DNA of 60,896 nt from UBA6165 sp044233745 (GCA_044233745.1 JBIIJN010000006.1:1-60896), one strand, 5' to 3'; numbered from the stretch's first letter, positions 8,036 to 17,204 are shown. Numbers and translations: made by a program. The notes: generated by a model from the letters alone, not told the origin.

Positions 8036-8818
8036 ATGAAAACGCATATCATTTTGTTAGCCGTAGGTTTATTGGGTTTATCTTTTTCTGCTTCAGAGGT
8101 GAAATTTCCGAAAATCGACAACAAGGCATTTGGTCTTGGTGAGAAACTTCGGTTTCGTGTTTCCTATGGTGCCGTAGATGCTGGCGAAGTAGTTCTTGAA
8201 GTGAAGGATACAGGCAAAAAGGGCAACGATGGTCGACCCCTTTATCATGCCGTTGGTATAGGACGCACTTTGGGTGCATTCAATGCGTTTTACCGTGTTT
8301 ATGATGTTTACGAGACTTATATCGACCGCGAATCTATTATGCCATGGTATTTTAAGCGCCGTGTGGATGAAGGCGGCTACAAAATCAACCAAGATTATGA
8401 ATTTTTACACCACCGCAGATTGGTCGACAATGGTGAAGGAAAAAAATTCGTGATTCCGGTAGGCATTCAAGATATGGTTTCGTCGTTCTACTATGCCCGA
8501 ACTTTGGATTTCTCAGCCATGAAGGTAGGCGACATTTCCGAATTCAAATGTTTCATGGATGATGAGGTTTTTCCACTTCAAATTAAGTATGTGGGTAAAG
8601 AAACCGTCAAACTTAGAAAAGGAAAAATCGAATGTTTGAAGTTCCAACCAGTAGTGCAAACAGGTCGTTATTTTGAAAAAGACGACGACGTGGTTTTTTG
8701 GATCACCAACGACCAAAACCGCATTCCTGTGATGGTGAAAGCCAAAATCCCAGTGGGTTATGTGAAAATGCACTTGGTGGAATGGTCGGGCTTGAAAAAG
8801 GATTTGGTTTTTAAATAA
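8036..8818 (+). CDS. DUF3108 domain-containing exported protein
   Basis: This 260-residue protein has an N-terminal signal peptide (MKTHIILLAVGLLGLSFSAS). A DUF3108 domain then spans nearly the whole mature protein: GEKLRFRVSYGAVDAGEVVLEV near residue 35, then YHAVGIGRT, VYDVYETYID and the late FWITND...PVMVKAKIPVG stretch. The family is periplasmic or outer-membrane-associated with no established biochemical role. The TTG at 8027 could extend the frame by three residues, but the ATG at 8036 places the signal peptide correctly. A TAATATTG sequence just upstream could serve as the -7 box. It ends in front of a bidirectional terminator shared with the convergent propeller gene. Confidence 0.85.
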   Translation: MKTHIILLAVGLLGLSFSASEVKFPKIDNKAFGLGEKLRFRVSYGAVDAGEVVLEVKDTGKKGNDGRPLYHAVGIGRTLGAFNAFYRVYDVYETYIDRESIMPWYFKRRVDEGGYKINQDYEFLHHRRLVDNGEGKKFVIPVGIQDMVSSFYYARTLDFSAMKVGDISEFKCFMDDEVFPLQIKYVGKETVKLRKGKIECLKFQPVVQTGRYFEKDDDVVFWITNDQNRIPVMVKAKIPVGYVKMHLVEWSGLKKDLVFK

Positions 8819-8840
8819 TTTTCCGAAAATCAATGTATGA

Positions 8841-8870
8841 AAAATGCCCGCTATTTATAACGGGCATTTT
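8841..8870. terminator. Bidirectional intrinsic terminator
   Basis: AAAATGCCCG (8841-8850) pairs perfectly with CGGGCATTTT (8861-8870) around a 10-base loop, with A-rich sequence before and T-rich sequence after. It lies between two convergent genes (ending at 8818 and 8898), so it can terminate both. Confidence 0.9.
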
Positions 8871-8897
8871 TATTATAAACTGGTTTGATGTGAGTTT

Positions 8898-11800
8898 TTA
8901 TCGGCCTTGTCTTTCAATCGCAGGAGCTCCAATCGCTTTCAATTGGGCTTCTAACTTGGGTAATTCTGTTTTTAGAATTTGTTCCAAAGTGTTGTTGATT
9001 TCATTCATCATGGTCTGTGCATTGGCCAAGCATTTTTCATGTGTAGGCGTAGGGCCGTAAGTGGATCCGCTTGTGCCTGAACTGGCCACGTACAAATAGT
9101 GTCTAACCGTTGGGTAATCATCTTTTTCACCAACTTCTCTTCTTGCTTTGCTACCATTCAATTTGAGTTCAACATCAATTAATTGAGCGCGAAGCGATAG
9201 TAGTTGTTTGTGCAAGGTTTCATCCGTTTTATTAGCTCGTTCATAAGCCACCAACATCATGTCTACGCGTTTTTGAGCATCACTCAGGTTAATAGAAACA
9301 GCGCTCAAATCGGCATAGGTGTTTTGCAATTCATTCCAAAAAGCAACTACTTTTTCATGTGTTGCACCAGGAAGGTGACCGTTTTTGAGTGGGGTCACTT
9401 CAATAGAAACTTGCTCAGAAATAGCTGTTATAACTCCGTCAATCTGTTTGAAGAGTTCTGCTTTGTAGGTGCCCGGAGCTACCATTGCGCCACTTCTTTG
9501 TCTGTTCATGTTGTTGGCGGTAATTATGCCCGGTGAAGTTGATGTTAAATCCCACACCACACGGTTGTAGCCTTTGCTGTTATTGGCCTCTACGCGATTC
9601 ACAATTTTTCCATTGGCGTCTGTAATCAACAACCAAACTTTGGGTTTCATTTCGATGAATTCATTTTCAACAACATCCCACCCTGGAAAAGCTACTGCTT
9701 GATTTTCCTTGAGTGTTTCTTTTTCTTTTTTCTTGCGTTCGGCAGATGGTGTGCTGTAACTTTCTTTGAGGTAATAAGTAAACACAGCACCAAAAGGTGG
9801 ATTATCGGCTAGAAAATATTGGTCGCCTTGGAAAGCTTTGCCGTTGTCGCCTAAAGGGCTTTGCGGAAAATACCACAGGGCCTCTCTTGGTTGATACAAT
9901 ACGGCTTCTTTTTCCAATGTTTCTTTGCTGAGATTTCGCAAGGCTGTGTAGTCGTCTAATATGTAAAAACCTCTTCCGAATGTGGCCAATACCAAATCGT
10001 TTTCGCGTTTTTGTATCGCCAAATCTCTTATGGAAATATTTGGCATTCCTCCCGTCATTTTGGTCCAGGCTTTGCCTCCATCAATGCTTACATAGACACC
10101 AAATTCGGTTCCTAAAAACAATAAATTTGGGCTTACATGGTCTTGTACCATCCTCCAAACGAGTGTTTTTTCTGGTAAATTTGAAGCAATGCTCGTCCAT
10201 GATTTACCTTTATCCGTGCTCTTGTAAATGTATGCTTTAAAATCACCGAATTTATGATTGTCGAATACCGCGTAAACGGTGTTTTCATCATATAAATCTG
10301 CTTTGATATCATTCACAAAAGCGGTAATAGGCAACCCAGGAATTTTTGAAAAATCAACCTTGCGCCAGTTCGCGCCGCCATCTTCAGTGACCTGTATCAA
10401 ACCATCATCTGTGCCGGCATAAATCAATCCCGCTTTTAGGGGAGATTCTGCCAAAGAAGTAATGGTGCTGTAGTTCGACATCGCATAGATGTCCCAAGGA
10501 TTGTCCCAACTTTGTGTTTTATCGAAAAATGGTGTGGTGATGCGCTCTATGTTTTTCGTTAAGTCACCAGAAATTGCTGTCCATGAATCCCCGCGGTCGG
10601 TCGATTTCCAAACGCGTTGTGAGGCAAAATATAAATGCGCAGGATTGTGTGGACTCACTAAAATCGGCGCGTCCCAATTGAATCTTTCGGTTTTTTCTCC
10701 CAAATCGGGTTGTGGTTGAATATACACATTTTCACCGGTTGTTCTATCGTGGCGGGTCAAGTTACCTTGTTGCCACTGACCATATACAATATTCGGATTT
10801 CCAGGTTCTGTTGCGGGTTGATGACCATCTCCACCCAATACCACAAACCAATCTGAATTTTGGATTCCATTTACATTTTCAGTGCGAGATGGCCCGCCTT
10901 GCGTGTTGTTGTCTTGAGTTCCACCAAAAACATTGTAAAAGGGCATGGCATCGTCCAAAGCAACTTTATAAAATTGTGTCACGGGTAAATTATCAATGAA
11001 TTTCCATGTTTTGGTTTTGTCGAATGATTCATATAGTCCGCCATCACAACCCACTAAGAGATAATTGGGGTCGTGTTTTTTAAAGGCAACGGCATGGTTA
11101 TCAACGTGTTTGTTGTTTTCATTCATGCGATAGAATGTTTTCCCTCCGTCATCAGAAACTTGCATATAGTTGTCAGCCAAATAGATGCGGTCAAAATTGT
11201 GAGGACAAGCGTATAATTCTTGGTAATAATGTGGTCCTGTACCTCCAGCCACGGCATCCGACATCTTTTTCCAGCTTGCGCCGCGGTCTTCACTGCGATA
11301 AACACCACCTTTTCTCCGGTCTAATTCAATAGCGGCATAAATCACATCAGGTTGTTGTGGTGAAATGGCCAATCCAATTTTCCCCAAATTGCTTGAAGGC
11401 AAGCCATTGTTGAGTTTTTCCCATGTTTCTCCGCCATCATAAGACCGATAAATGGCTGTTCCTGGTCCGCCACCCATGTATCCTGCTACGGTTCTATGAC
11501 GTTGCCAAGTTGCCGCATAAAGCAAGTTTGGGTTTCTCGGGTCGATTAGCAAATCTGTGGCGCCAACCCACTCCTCATCGCCAAGTGTGCGTTTCCAAGT
11601 TTTGCCTCCATCTGTTGTTTTAAACACGCCGCGTTCACCACCTTTGCTCCACAGTGGTCCTTGAGATGCGACCCAAACGATGCTGGAATTTGTTGGGTGT
11701 ACTACAATTTTTGAAATGTGTTCGGAAGTTTTTAAACCCATGTTTTTCCATGTGTTTCCGCCATCTTCACTTTTGTAAACGCCATCGCCATAAGCAATAT

Positions 11801-12167
11801 GTCTGCCGCCCACATTTTCTCCAGAACCTACCCAAAGCACATTCGGGTTTTGTGGGTCGAGCGTAATGCAGCCGATAGAATAACTGTTTTGTCCATCAAA
11901 AATGGAGGTCCAAGTAGTGCCTGCATTTGATGTTTTCCAAATTCCACCCGAACCAATCGTAACATACCAAAGGTTTTCGTTTTCTGGGTGAATCACAATA
12001 TCTGAAACGCGTCCTGACATAAACGCCGGGCCGATGCTGCGGAATTTAAGGCCGCCCAAGATGTCGCTTTTGATAAGTTCTGATTTTGCTGGTTCGTTTT
12101 GTTTTTTCTGTGCCAGTGAAAATGAAAGAGACAAGCCGAACATTGCAAGTAGAAATTTAAATTTCAT
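8898..12167 (-). CDS. Large exported Asp-box / sortilin-Vps10-like propeller protein
   Basis: This 1089-residue protein has a signal peptide (MKFKFLLAMFGLSLSFSLAQ). Many Asp-box (BNR) repeats of the S-x-D-x-G-x-T-W type follow, e.g. KTSNAGTTW, KSEDGGNTW, KTTDGGKTW, RSYDGGETW, RSEDRGASW, KSTDRGDSW, KSTDKGKSW and SIDGGKAW. They imply one or two beta-propellers over residues of about 40-730, like sortilin/Vps10 and xyloglucanase-type propellers. The C-terminal third has an Ig-like segment (KVWLLITDANGKIVNRVEA) and a helical tail. Bacteroidota homologues are often labelled glycosyl hydrolase, but I see no catalytic evidence. Cell-surface or periplasmic location is inferred. It is preceded by a terminator-like hairpin on its own strand. 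Confidence 0.85.
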   Translation of the reverse strand: MKFKFLLAMFGLSLSFSLAQKKQNEPAKSELIKSDILGGLKFRSIGPAFMSGRVSDIVIHPENENLWYVTIGSGGIWKTSNAGTTWTSIFDGQNSYSIGCITLDPQNPNVLWVGSGENVGGRHIAYGDGVYKSEDGGNTWKNMGLKTSEHISKIVVHPTNSSIVWVASQGPLWSKGGERGVFKTTDGGKTWKRTLGDEEWVGATDLLIDPRNPNLLYAATWQRHRTVAGYMGGGPGTAIYRSYDGGETWEKLNNGLPSSNLGKIGLAISPQQPDVIYAAIELDRRKGGVYRSEDRGASWKKMSDAVAGGTGPHYYQELYACPHNFDRIYLADNYMQVSDDGGKTFYRMNENNKHVDNHAVAFKKHDPNYLLVGCDGGLYESFDKTKTWKFIDNLPVTQFYKVALDDAMPFYNVFGGTQDNNTQGGPSRTENVNGIQNSDWFVVLGGDGHQPATEPGNPNIVYGQWQQGNLTRHDRTTGENVYIQPQPDLGEKTERFNWDAPILVSPHNPAHLYFASQRVWKSTDRGDSWTAISGDLTKNIERITTPFFDKTQSWDNPWDIYAMSNYSTITSLAESPLKAGLIYAGTDDGLIQVTEDGGANWRKVDFSKIPGLPITAFVNDIKADLYDENTVYAVFDNHKFGDFKAYIYKSTDKGKSWTSIASNLPEKTLVWRMVQDHVSPNLLFLGTEFGVYVSIDGGKAWTKMTGGMPNISIRDLAIQKRENDLVLATFGRGFYILDDYTALRNLSKETLEKEAVLYQPREALWYFPQSPLGDNGKAFQGDQYFLADNPPFGAVFTYYLKESYSTPSAERKKKEKETLKENQAVAFPGWDVVENEFIEMKPKVWLLITDANGKIVNRVEANNSKGYNRVVWDLTSTSPGIITANNMNRQRSGAMVAPGTYKAELFKQIDGVITAISEQVSIEVTPLKNGHLPGATHEKVVAFWNELQNTYADLSAVSINLSDAQKRVDMMLVAYERANKTDETLHKQLLSLRAQLIDVELKLNGSKARREVGEKDDYPTVRHYLYVASSGTSGSTYGPTPTHEKCLANAQTMMNEINNTLEQILKTELPKLEAQLKAIGAPAIERQGR

Positions 12168-12242
12168 GTTTATAGAATTTGTGGTTTGCGGTAAAAATAC
12201 AAGGAAGTTTTGATTTGGAGAGACAGCCTTTTTTCTTGGGCA

Positions 12243-12289
12243 TAAAAAAAACTATGGGAGTGCTATTTTTATCTAACACTCCCATAGTT
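12243..12289 (-). terminator. Strong minus-strand intrinsic terminator with no recognised gene in front
   Basis: AACTATGGGAGTG (12250-12262) pairs perfectly over 13 bp with CACTCCCATAGTT (12277-12289). Read on the minus strand, the hairpin is followed directly by a run of T residues (the A-run at 12244-12250). On the plus strand no T-run follows. It lies between two divergent genes, so a minus-strand transcript reaching it must begin between 12290 and about 12450. It could end a small RNA or act as a leader attenuator for the large propeller gene. Confidence 0.8.
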
Positions 12290-12439
12290 CAAATCAAGGA
12301 AATAAAACCAAATAAACGCATAACCCATTGCGTGTTAGTACTTAGACGTTTGAGTTGCTCATTTGGTTGCCAGAAATAAAAAAAAAATCAAATTTTTTTA
12401 TTGACTTGATTTTACTCGACGCGTTTTCTATCACTTTTC

Positions 12440-12447
12440 TACCTTTG
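12440..12447 (+). promoter_or_regulatory. -7 promoter box for tatD
   Basis: TACCTTTG, a perfect match to the Bacteroidota TAnnTTTG element, ends only 4 bases before the ATG at 12452. Transcription would start at or next to the start codon, giving a nearly leaderless mRNA. Confidence 0.6.
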
Positions 12448-12451
12448 CGCC

Positions 12452-13225
12452 ATGTTAATCGACACACACACGCACCTTTATCTCGAGCAATTCGATCAAG
12501 ACCGCGATCAAGTTATTCAAAATGCTATGGATGCGGGAATTGAAAAATTATTTTTACCGAATATTGATGTCAATTCAATTGCAGGTATGTTGTCATTGGT
12601 AGAACACTATCCTAACGTGTGTTATCCCATGATGGGTCTTCATCCTTGCTCTGTTGAAGCAGGTTTTGAAATTGAATTGCAAAAAATTTACGACGCGCTT
12701 TCAAACCAGGCCATTATCGCCATTGGAGAAATAGGCATCGATTTGTTTTGGAATAAAACTTCATTACCTTTTCAACGTGAGGCTTTCAGAATTCAAGTGC
12801 AATGGGCCAAAGACATGAATTTGCCCATCGTTATTCATGCCCGCGATTCCTACAATGAGCTTTTCGAAGAATTAAACGTGCTAAATGACGCCCAACTCTC
12901 TGGTGTATTTCATTGTTTCACGGGCTCGCTCCAACAAGCAGAAAAAATATTGAGTTATGGCAATTTTTATTTGGGCATAGGAGGTGTTTCAACGTTTAAA
13001 AACAGCGGATTGAATACCGTCTTACCTCAAGTGCCATTAGACAGAATCATCTTGGAAACCGATTCTCCCTATTTGACTCCTGTCCCTCATCGCGGTAAAC
13101 GAAATGAAAGTGCTTACACGGCTTTGGTGGCGCGTCATTTGTCACATGTTTTGGACAAACCGTTTTCAGAAATTGAGGAACAAACGACTCTAAACGCCCT
13201 CAATCTTTTTCAAGTTACAAGCTGA
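12452..13225 (+). CDS. TatD family metal-dependent hydrolase (DNase)
   Basis: This 257-residue TIM-barrel hydrolase has the full set of TatD metal-site motifs: DTHTHL at residues 4-9, GEIGID near 93, HARDS near 130, HCFTG near 155 and ETDSPY near 205. Family members are 3'-5' exonucleases or DNases acting in the cytoplasm. Length is normal. The gene stands directly before asparaginase, an arrangement seen in Flavobacteriia. A REP-like GC-rich repeat separates the two, so they may not share a transcript. Confidence 0.93.
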   Translation: MLIDTHTHLYLEQFDQDRDQVIQNAMDAGIEKLFLPNIDVNSIAGMLSLVEHYPNVCYPMMGLHPCSVEAGFEIELQKIYDALSNQAIIAIGEIGIDLFWNKTSLPFQREAFRIQVQWAKDMNLPIVIHARDSYNELFEELNVLNDAQLSGVFHCFTGSLQQAEKILSYGNFYLGIGGVSTFKNSGLNTVLPQVPLDRIILETDSPYLTPVPHRGKRNESAYTALVARHLSHVLDKPFSEIEEQTTLNALNLFQVTS

Positions 13226-13249
13226 TTTTTCATGTCCCCCACAAATTTA

Positions 13250-13314
13250 GCCTGCCGGCTGTCTGCCGAAGCAGGTAGAAGTGCCCGAGGAACGAGGGTG
13301 TATCGAGGCAGGCG
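13250..13314. repeat. GC-rich palindromic intergenic repeat
   Basis: GCCTGCC at the left end is mirrored by GGCAGGC at the right end, and an inner CCTGC...GCAGG hairpin contains CTGCCGAAGCAGG. The CTGCCGAAGC core also appears in the tandem repeats at 40.63-40.72 kb. The base composition contrasts with the AT-rich surroundings, which is typical of dispersed REP-like elements. Confidence 0.6.
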
Positions 13315-13401
13315 GTATGTAACACCCACTTCAATCACCCTCAATCACATTTTAATCAATCCTTAACCTTAGCCATCTAAAATCTTTGTAAACTTGTCGC
13401 C

Positions 13402-14424
13402 ATGAACAAACGCAAGGTTTTAATCATTTACACTGGAGGCACTATTGGCATGGTTCGCAACCATATTAGTGGTGGCCTAGTGGCGTTTGATTTCAATCAT
13501 CTTTTTGATCAAATTCCTGAACTGCATCGTTTGGACGTTGAATTGACATCTATCTCTTTTGAAAAACCGATAGATTCTTCCGAGATTCATCCTGGCGTTT
13601 GGAAAGCATTAGCTTCATTGATTCATGAAAGTTATGATCTCTATGACGGCTTCGTGGTGCTGCATGGCTCTGATACTATGGCATTCACAGCATCGGCTTT
13701 GAGTTTCATGCTTCAAGGGCTAAAAAAACCGATTATACTCACGGGTTCACAGCTGCCCATCGGAACAATTCGCACTGATGGAAAAGAAAACTTCATAACT
13801 GCCGTTGAAATTGCGGCCATGGCAGATTCGAACGGCTCGGCTTTGGTGCAGGAGGTAGCGATATACTTTGAGTATTCACTCTACCGAGGCAACAGAACAT
13901 CTAAAGTGTCTGCCTCAGAATTTGAAGCGTTCAAAAGCGGAAACTTCCCCGAATTGGCTAGGGCAGGTGTTGAAATTAAATTTGATGATCACGCTTTATA
14001 TAGAACGCATTTAAACGAACTGCATTATTTTCCAGAAATAGACAATAGAATAGGTCATATTTCGCTTTATCCAGGTATTAATTTTGATTTTTATGCTTCC
14101 CTTTTTGATGTGAACCACGTAAAAGGCATTGTGCTTTCTACTTTTGGTTCTGGCAATGGGCCGAACGATCCCAAGATGATTCAATTGATGGAGCATTATA
14201 TAGCCAATGGAGGACATGTTTTAAATATTACACAATGTTGGAGTGGAGCCGTTCAACAAGGTAAATATGATGCAAGTAAACAATTTTTGAACATTGGCGT
14301 GCTGGGCGGAGGAGCACTAACCACGGAGGCCGCCATTACCAAAATGATGCATCTTTTGGTAAATAGTTCTGATAACCAACATTTTAGAACAAAACTAGTA
14401 CAAGATTTATGTGGTGAATGGTAG
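13402..14424 (+). CDS. ansA: Type I (cytoplasmic) L-asparaginase
   Basis: This 340-residue enzyme hydrolyses L-asparagine to aspartate and ammonia. The first catalytic motif YTGGTIGM lies at residues 10-17 (nucleophilic Thr in TGGT). The second motif is LHGSDTMAFTASALSF at about 88-103 (catalytic Thr and Asp in GSDT). The absence of a signal peptide and the lysine-containing LTGSQLPIG region fit the AnsA type I branch. Length is typical. It precedes the ExbB/ExbD operon. Confidence 0.94.
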   Translation: MNKRKVLIIYTGGTIGMVRNHISGGLVAFDFNHLFDQIPELHRLDVELTSISFEKPIDSSEIHPGVWKALASLIHESYDLYDGFVVLHGSDTMAFTASALSFMLQGLKKPIILTGSQLPIGTIRTDGKENFITAVEIAAMADSNGSALVQEVAIYFEYSLYRGNRTSKVSASEFEAFKSGNFPELARAGVEIKFDDHALYRTHLNELHYFPEIDNRIGHISLYPGINFDFYASLFDVNHVKGIVLSTFGSGNGPNDPKMIQLMEHYIANGGHVLNITQCWSGAVQQGKYDASKQFLNIGVLGGGALTTEAAITKMMHLLVNSSDNQHFRTKLVQDLCGEW

Positions 14425-14470
14425 TTGCCAGAATCCTTGAAAAAATAAGTAAAAACCGCTTGAGAAAAAA

Positions 14471-14478
14471 TATTTTTG
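14471..14478 (+). promoter_or_regulatory. -7 promoter box for the ExbB/ExbD operon
   Basis: TATTTTTG matches TAnnTTTG and is preceded by TTGAG about 10 bases earlier. About 70 bases of AT-rich leader separate it from the ATG at 14557. Confidence 0.45.
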
Positions 14479-14556
14479 TACTTTAGCCGACGAATTTTGA
14501 ATAACTAGTAAACTGTAATTAAATTTTTAAATCGAATACGAATTAATTTTTGAACT

Positions 14557-15399
14557 ATGAAAAAAGTGTTAAGCTCAGTAGCAGTAATGGCTACATTGAT
14601 GTTTGGGTCAGCTGCAATGGCGAATCAAACCAACCCAACAAACTCTGTTGAAATAGAAATGATTTCTGCAGACCAAATGTCGGCAATGCCCGTGTTGATG
14701 GCGCAAAATGAGGAAGAGGCTGTTGCCGCTGAAGAGTCCGCTGACGAGGTTGTTGAAAGCGAGGGTTTTGTTTATGTTTTGAAAGAACAGTTTTTAACTG
14801 GTGGACCAGCCTTTATGGGTGTCGTTTTGATTTGTTTGATTTTGGGTATGGCTTTGGCAATCGAAAGAGTTATTTATTTGAATATCTCTACAATCAACAC
14901 AAGAAAATTCTTGGAAGAAGTTGAAGGTGCTTTGCAAAATGGTGGTGTTGAAGCTGCTAAAGATTTGTGTCGCAACACACGCGGACCAATCGCATCAATC
15001 TTCTACCAAGGTTTAGACCGCGCTGAAGAAGGTATTGACATGGTTGAAAAATCTGTTGTTGCCTACGGTGGTGTGCAAATGGGACTTTTGGAAAAAGGTA
15101 TTTCTTGGATTTCTTTGTTTATCGCTTTGGCGCCAATGCTTGGGTTCATGGGTACAGTAATCGGTATGATTCAGGCCTTCGCCGCTATTGTAAATGAAGG
15201 TGGGGTTTCTCCTACTGTCGTTGCGAGTGGTATTCAGGTGGCACTTTTAACAACCGTATTTGGTCTTGTTGTAGCTATTATTTTGCAAGTTTTTTACAAC
15301 TATATTATTGCAAAAATGGATAGTTTGGTGAATGAAATGGAAGATGCTTCTATCTCATTGGTAGATATCATGTTGAAGAATAAAGTTACTGCGAAGTAA
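14557..15399 (+). CDS. MotA/TolQ/ExbB proton channel family protein
   Basis: This 280-residue inner-membrane protein forms the pentameric proton channel that energises TonB-type transport. A hydrophobic N-terminal leader (residues 4-22) is followed by an acidic spacer (EEEAVAAEESADEVVES). The first channel helix lies at about 85-105, the cytoplasmic loop at about 110-180 and two further helices at about 185-210 and 225-255. The GLLEKGISWISLFIALAPMLG region and GTVIGMIQAF are the conserved ExbB/TolQ signature. It heads a four-gene run with a small membrane protein and two ExbD proteins, with gaps of 4-21 bases, so these very likely act as one complex. Confidence 0.92.
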   Translation: MKKVLSSVAVMATLMFGSAAMANQTNPTNSVEIEMISADQMSAMPVLMAQNEEEAVAAEESADEVVESEGFVYVLKEQFLTGGPAFMGVVLICLILGMALAIERVIYLNISTINTRKFLEEVEGALQNGGVEAAKDLCRNTRGPIASIFYQGLDRAEEGIDMVEKSVVAYGGVQMGLLEKGISWISLFIALAPMLGFMGTVIGMIQAFAAIVNEGGVSPTVVASGIQVALLTTVFGLVVAIILQVFYNYIIAKMDSLVNEMEDASISLVDIMLKNKVTAK

Positions 15400-15420
15400 T
15401 TTATAAAAAATACAATTGTT

Positions 15421-15894
15421 ATGAATAGTACAAAGAAATCTATGTTCCTAAATATCCTGAAAATTGTTTTGGGAGTTTTGGGGTCTCTTTTCGTATTGCT
15501 TGCCCTCTTTGCATTGCCAGGCGACATAAAGGATCTTAATTTAGAAGAGAAAACCGCAGCGATTAACAACTCCAAATTTGGCCTGATGATGGGCTTCACT
15601 ATCTTCATCGTTATTCTTGGTGCTGTTTTGGTTGTTGGATTTTTCTTTTTTGGATTAATTACCGACACCAAAAAAACATTGAAAGCTGTTTTAAGTTACG
15701 CTCTCTCTGGTTTGGCTTTTTTGATTTTGTATGTGATTTCAAAAGGAGGTGCAACACAATTTTCGATAGAAGAAGGTATTTCAACATCTACTTTAAAAGC
15801 GACTGAGGCAGGTCTTTATTTGACTTTTATTATGGTAATAGTCGGTTTTTTACTCATGCTTGTAGGGCCATTTTTCAAACATATCAAAAAATAA
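15421..15894 (+). CDS. Small four-helix membrane protein in the ExbBD operon
   Basis: This 157-residue protein has four predicted membrane segments, at about 13-32, 53-78, 88-106 and 125-150. I recognise no domain. A small membrane protein commonly sits between exbB and exbD in Flavobacteriia, so a role as an accessory of the proton channel is inferred from position alone. It is 21 bases after exbB and 6 bases before the first exbD. Confidence 0.75.
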   Translation: MNSTKKSMFLNILKIVLGVLGSLFVLLALFALPGDIKDLNLEEKTAAINNSKFGLMMGFTIFIVILGAVLVVGFFFFGLITDTKKTLKAVLSYALSGLAFLILYVISKGGATQFSIEEGISTSTLKATEAGLYLTFIMVIVGFLLMLVGPFFKHIKK

Positions 15895-15900
15895 GGCTGT

Positions 15901-16653
15901 ATGGCAAAACGTGAAATACCTGAAATCAACGCAGGGTCGATGGCAGACATCGCCTTCTTGCTGTTGATTTTCTTCCTTGTTACCACAACCATGGACAAAG
16001 ACACGGGTATCCTGCGTCAAATGTCCGTGAAGATTGAGATTCAGCCTGATCAAATCGTTGATGTTGCTAAGCGTAACTTGATGAAAATTCAAGCTAATGC
16101 GCAAGGCCAATTGATGATTCGTAAAGATATTGCTCAGCTCTCAGATGTTCGCGAAAAAGTTCGTGAATTCTATTTGGCCAATATGTTGGATGAGATTAAC
16201 CCTGAAATGCCGCGATATAATTTAGTTACGAAAAGTTTTTGTGACTCCAATATCACCGAAATTGATAAGTATATCGCAGCGCTTGGTGAGGGTATGGAGG
16301 CTTATGAAGACTTCAAATTGGCCGAGCGTAAAGAATATGAAAAACGCTTAAGGGTTATCCAAACACTAGGCAAACCATTTCGTGAAATCGAACAGGTAGC
16401 CGCAGTGCAAATTGAGCTTCAAACGCGCACGGAATACGAATTATTGGTGTCGATTTTGAATGAGGTTAAAGCAGCCATAAATGATTTGAGAGATGAAAAA
16501 GCCAATGAGCTATTCGGAATTTCGTATCGAGTAATGGTGCAGCAAAGCACTACGAATCCAGACAAGGAGGCTGAATACGCCGATTGGATTGAATTGATTG
16601 AAATCTTGATTCCAGAACGCATTGTAGAATTGAAACCAGCTGATAAACAATAA
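15901..16653 (+). CDS. exbD: ExbD/TolR family biopolymer transport protein, long form
   Basis: This 250-residue protein is anchored by one N-terminal membrane helix. The motif INAGSMADIAFLLLIFFLVT places the proton-carrying aspartate at about residue 16. The family is usually 130-200 residues; here a long charged periplasmic part includes an insert around residues 110-190 (GEGMEAYEDFKLAERKEYEK). It would couple proton flow through ExbB to a TonB protein. A second ExbD follows 4 bases downstream. Paired ExbD proteins are common in Bacteroidota. Confidence 0.9.
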   Translation: MAKREIPEINAGSMADIAFLLLIFFLVTTTMDKDTGILRQMSVKIEIQPDQIVDVAKRNLMKIQANAQGQLMIRKDIAQLSDVREKVREFYLANMLDEINPEMPRYNLVTKSFCDSNITEIDKYIAALGEGMEAYEDFKLAERKEYEKRLRVIQTLGKPFREIEQVAAVQIELQTRTEYELLVSILNEVKAAINDLRDEKANELFGISYRVMVQQSTTNPDKEAEYADWIELIEILIPERIVELKPADKQ

Positions 16654-16657
16654 GCTT

Positions 16658-17131
16658 ATGTCAAAATTTAGAAAAGGAGAAAAAAGAGGTCAGCCGGCAA
16701 TCAATACTTCGGCCTTGCCTGATATTGTATTCATGCTTTTGTTCTACTTTATGGTGGCCACAACATCGAAAGATATTGACCCTATCGTGAAGGTGAAACG
16801 TCCAAAATCTAGCGAAGCAACAGATTTAACGCCGTTCAAGCAACGCAACGAAATCGATTTTGTGTTCGTTGGCTTGCCATTGAAAGAATCTATGGGTGAC
16901 CAAGTGCGTTTGCAATTGGATGGCCAGTTTGGCGACCCTGAGAATATCGGTGGTTGGAAAAAATTGAAAGCAGAAGACCGTGGAAAAGCCATTGAAACCG
17001 TGATTACCTGTTTGAAAACAGATGCTGAGGTGAACTATGGTTACATCTACGATGTAAAAGAAGCCTTGCGCGATGTTAAAGCTTTGCAAGTGGCTTACGG
17101 CGCCGAACAAGGCAAAATAAAATTGGATTAA
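16658..17131 (+). CDS. exbD: ExbD/TolR family biopolymer transport protein, second copy
   Basis: This 157-residue protein has the single-helix ExbD architecture: INTSALPDIVFMLLFYFMVA carries the membrane aspartate at about residue 23, and a short periplasmic domain follows, ending in VKEALRDVKALQVAYG. It is the last gene of the ExbB operon, which ends at a hairpin terminator. The two different ExbD chains suggest a heteromeric energiser, which is an inference. Confidence 0.9.
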   Translation: MSKFRKGEKRGQPAINTSALPDIVFMLLFYFMVATTSKDIDPIVKVKRPKSSEATDLTPFKQRNEIDFVFVGLPLKESMGDQVRLQLDGQFGDPENIGGWKKLKAEDRGKAIETVITCLKTDAEVNYGYIYDVKEALRDVKALQVAYGAEQGKIKLD

Positions 17132-17150
17132 TTCGTTATTCGATTCATTG

Positions 17151-17180
17151 AGCCGGCGCAACTTTGTGTCGGCTTTTTTG
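17151..17180 (+). terminator. Intrinsic terminator of the ExbB/ExbD operon
   Basis: AGCCGGCGCA pairs with TGTGTCGGCT (two G-U pairs) around a 4-base loop and is followed by six T residues. It lies 20 bases after the second exbD stop. Confidence 0.8.
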
Positions 17181-17204
17181 TTTTATTAAGCATACTTCAT
17201 ACCA

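Noticed and set aside
10489..11866. Plus-strand frames opposite the propeller gene
   Set aside because: They are short and contain no recognisable domain; the Asp-box repeats on the minus strand explain the coding signal.
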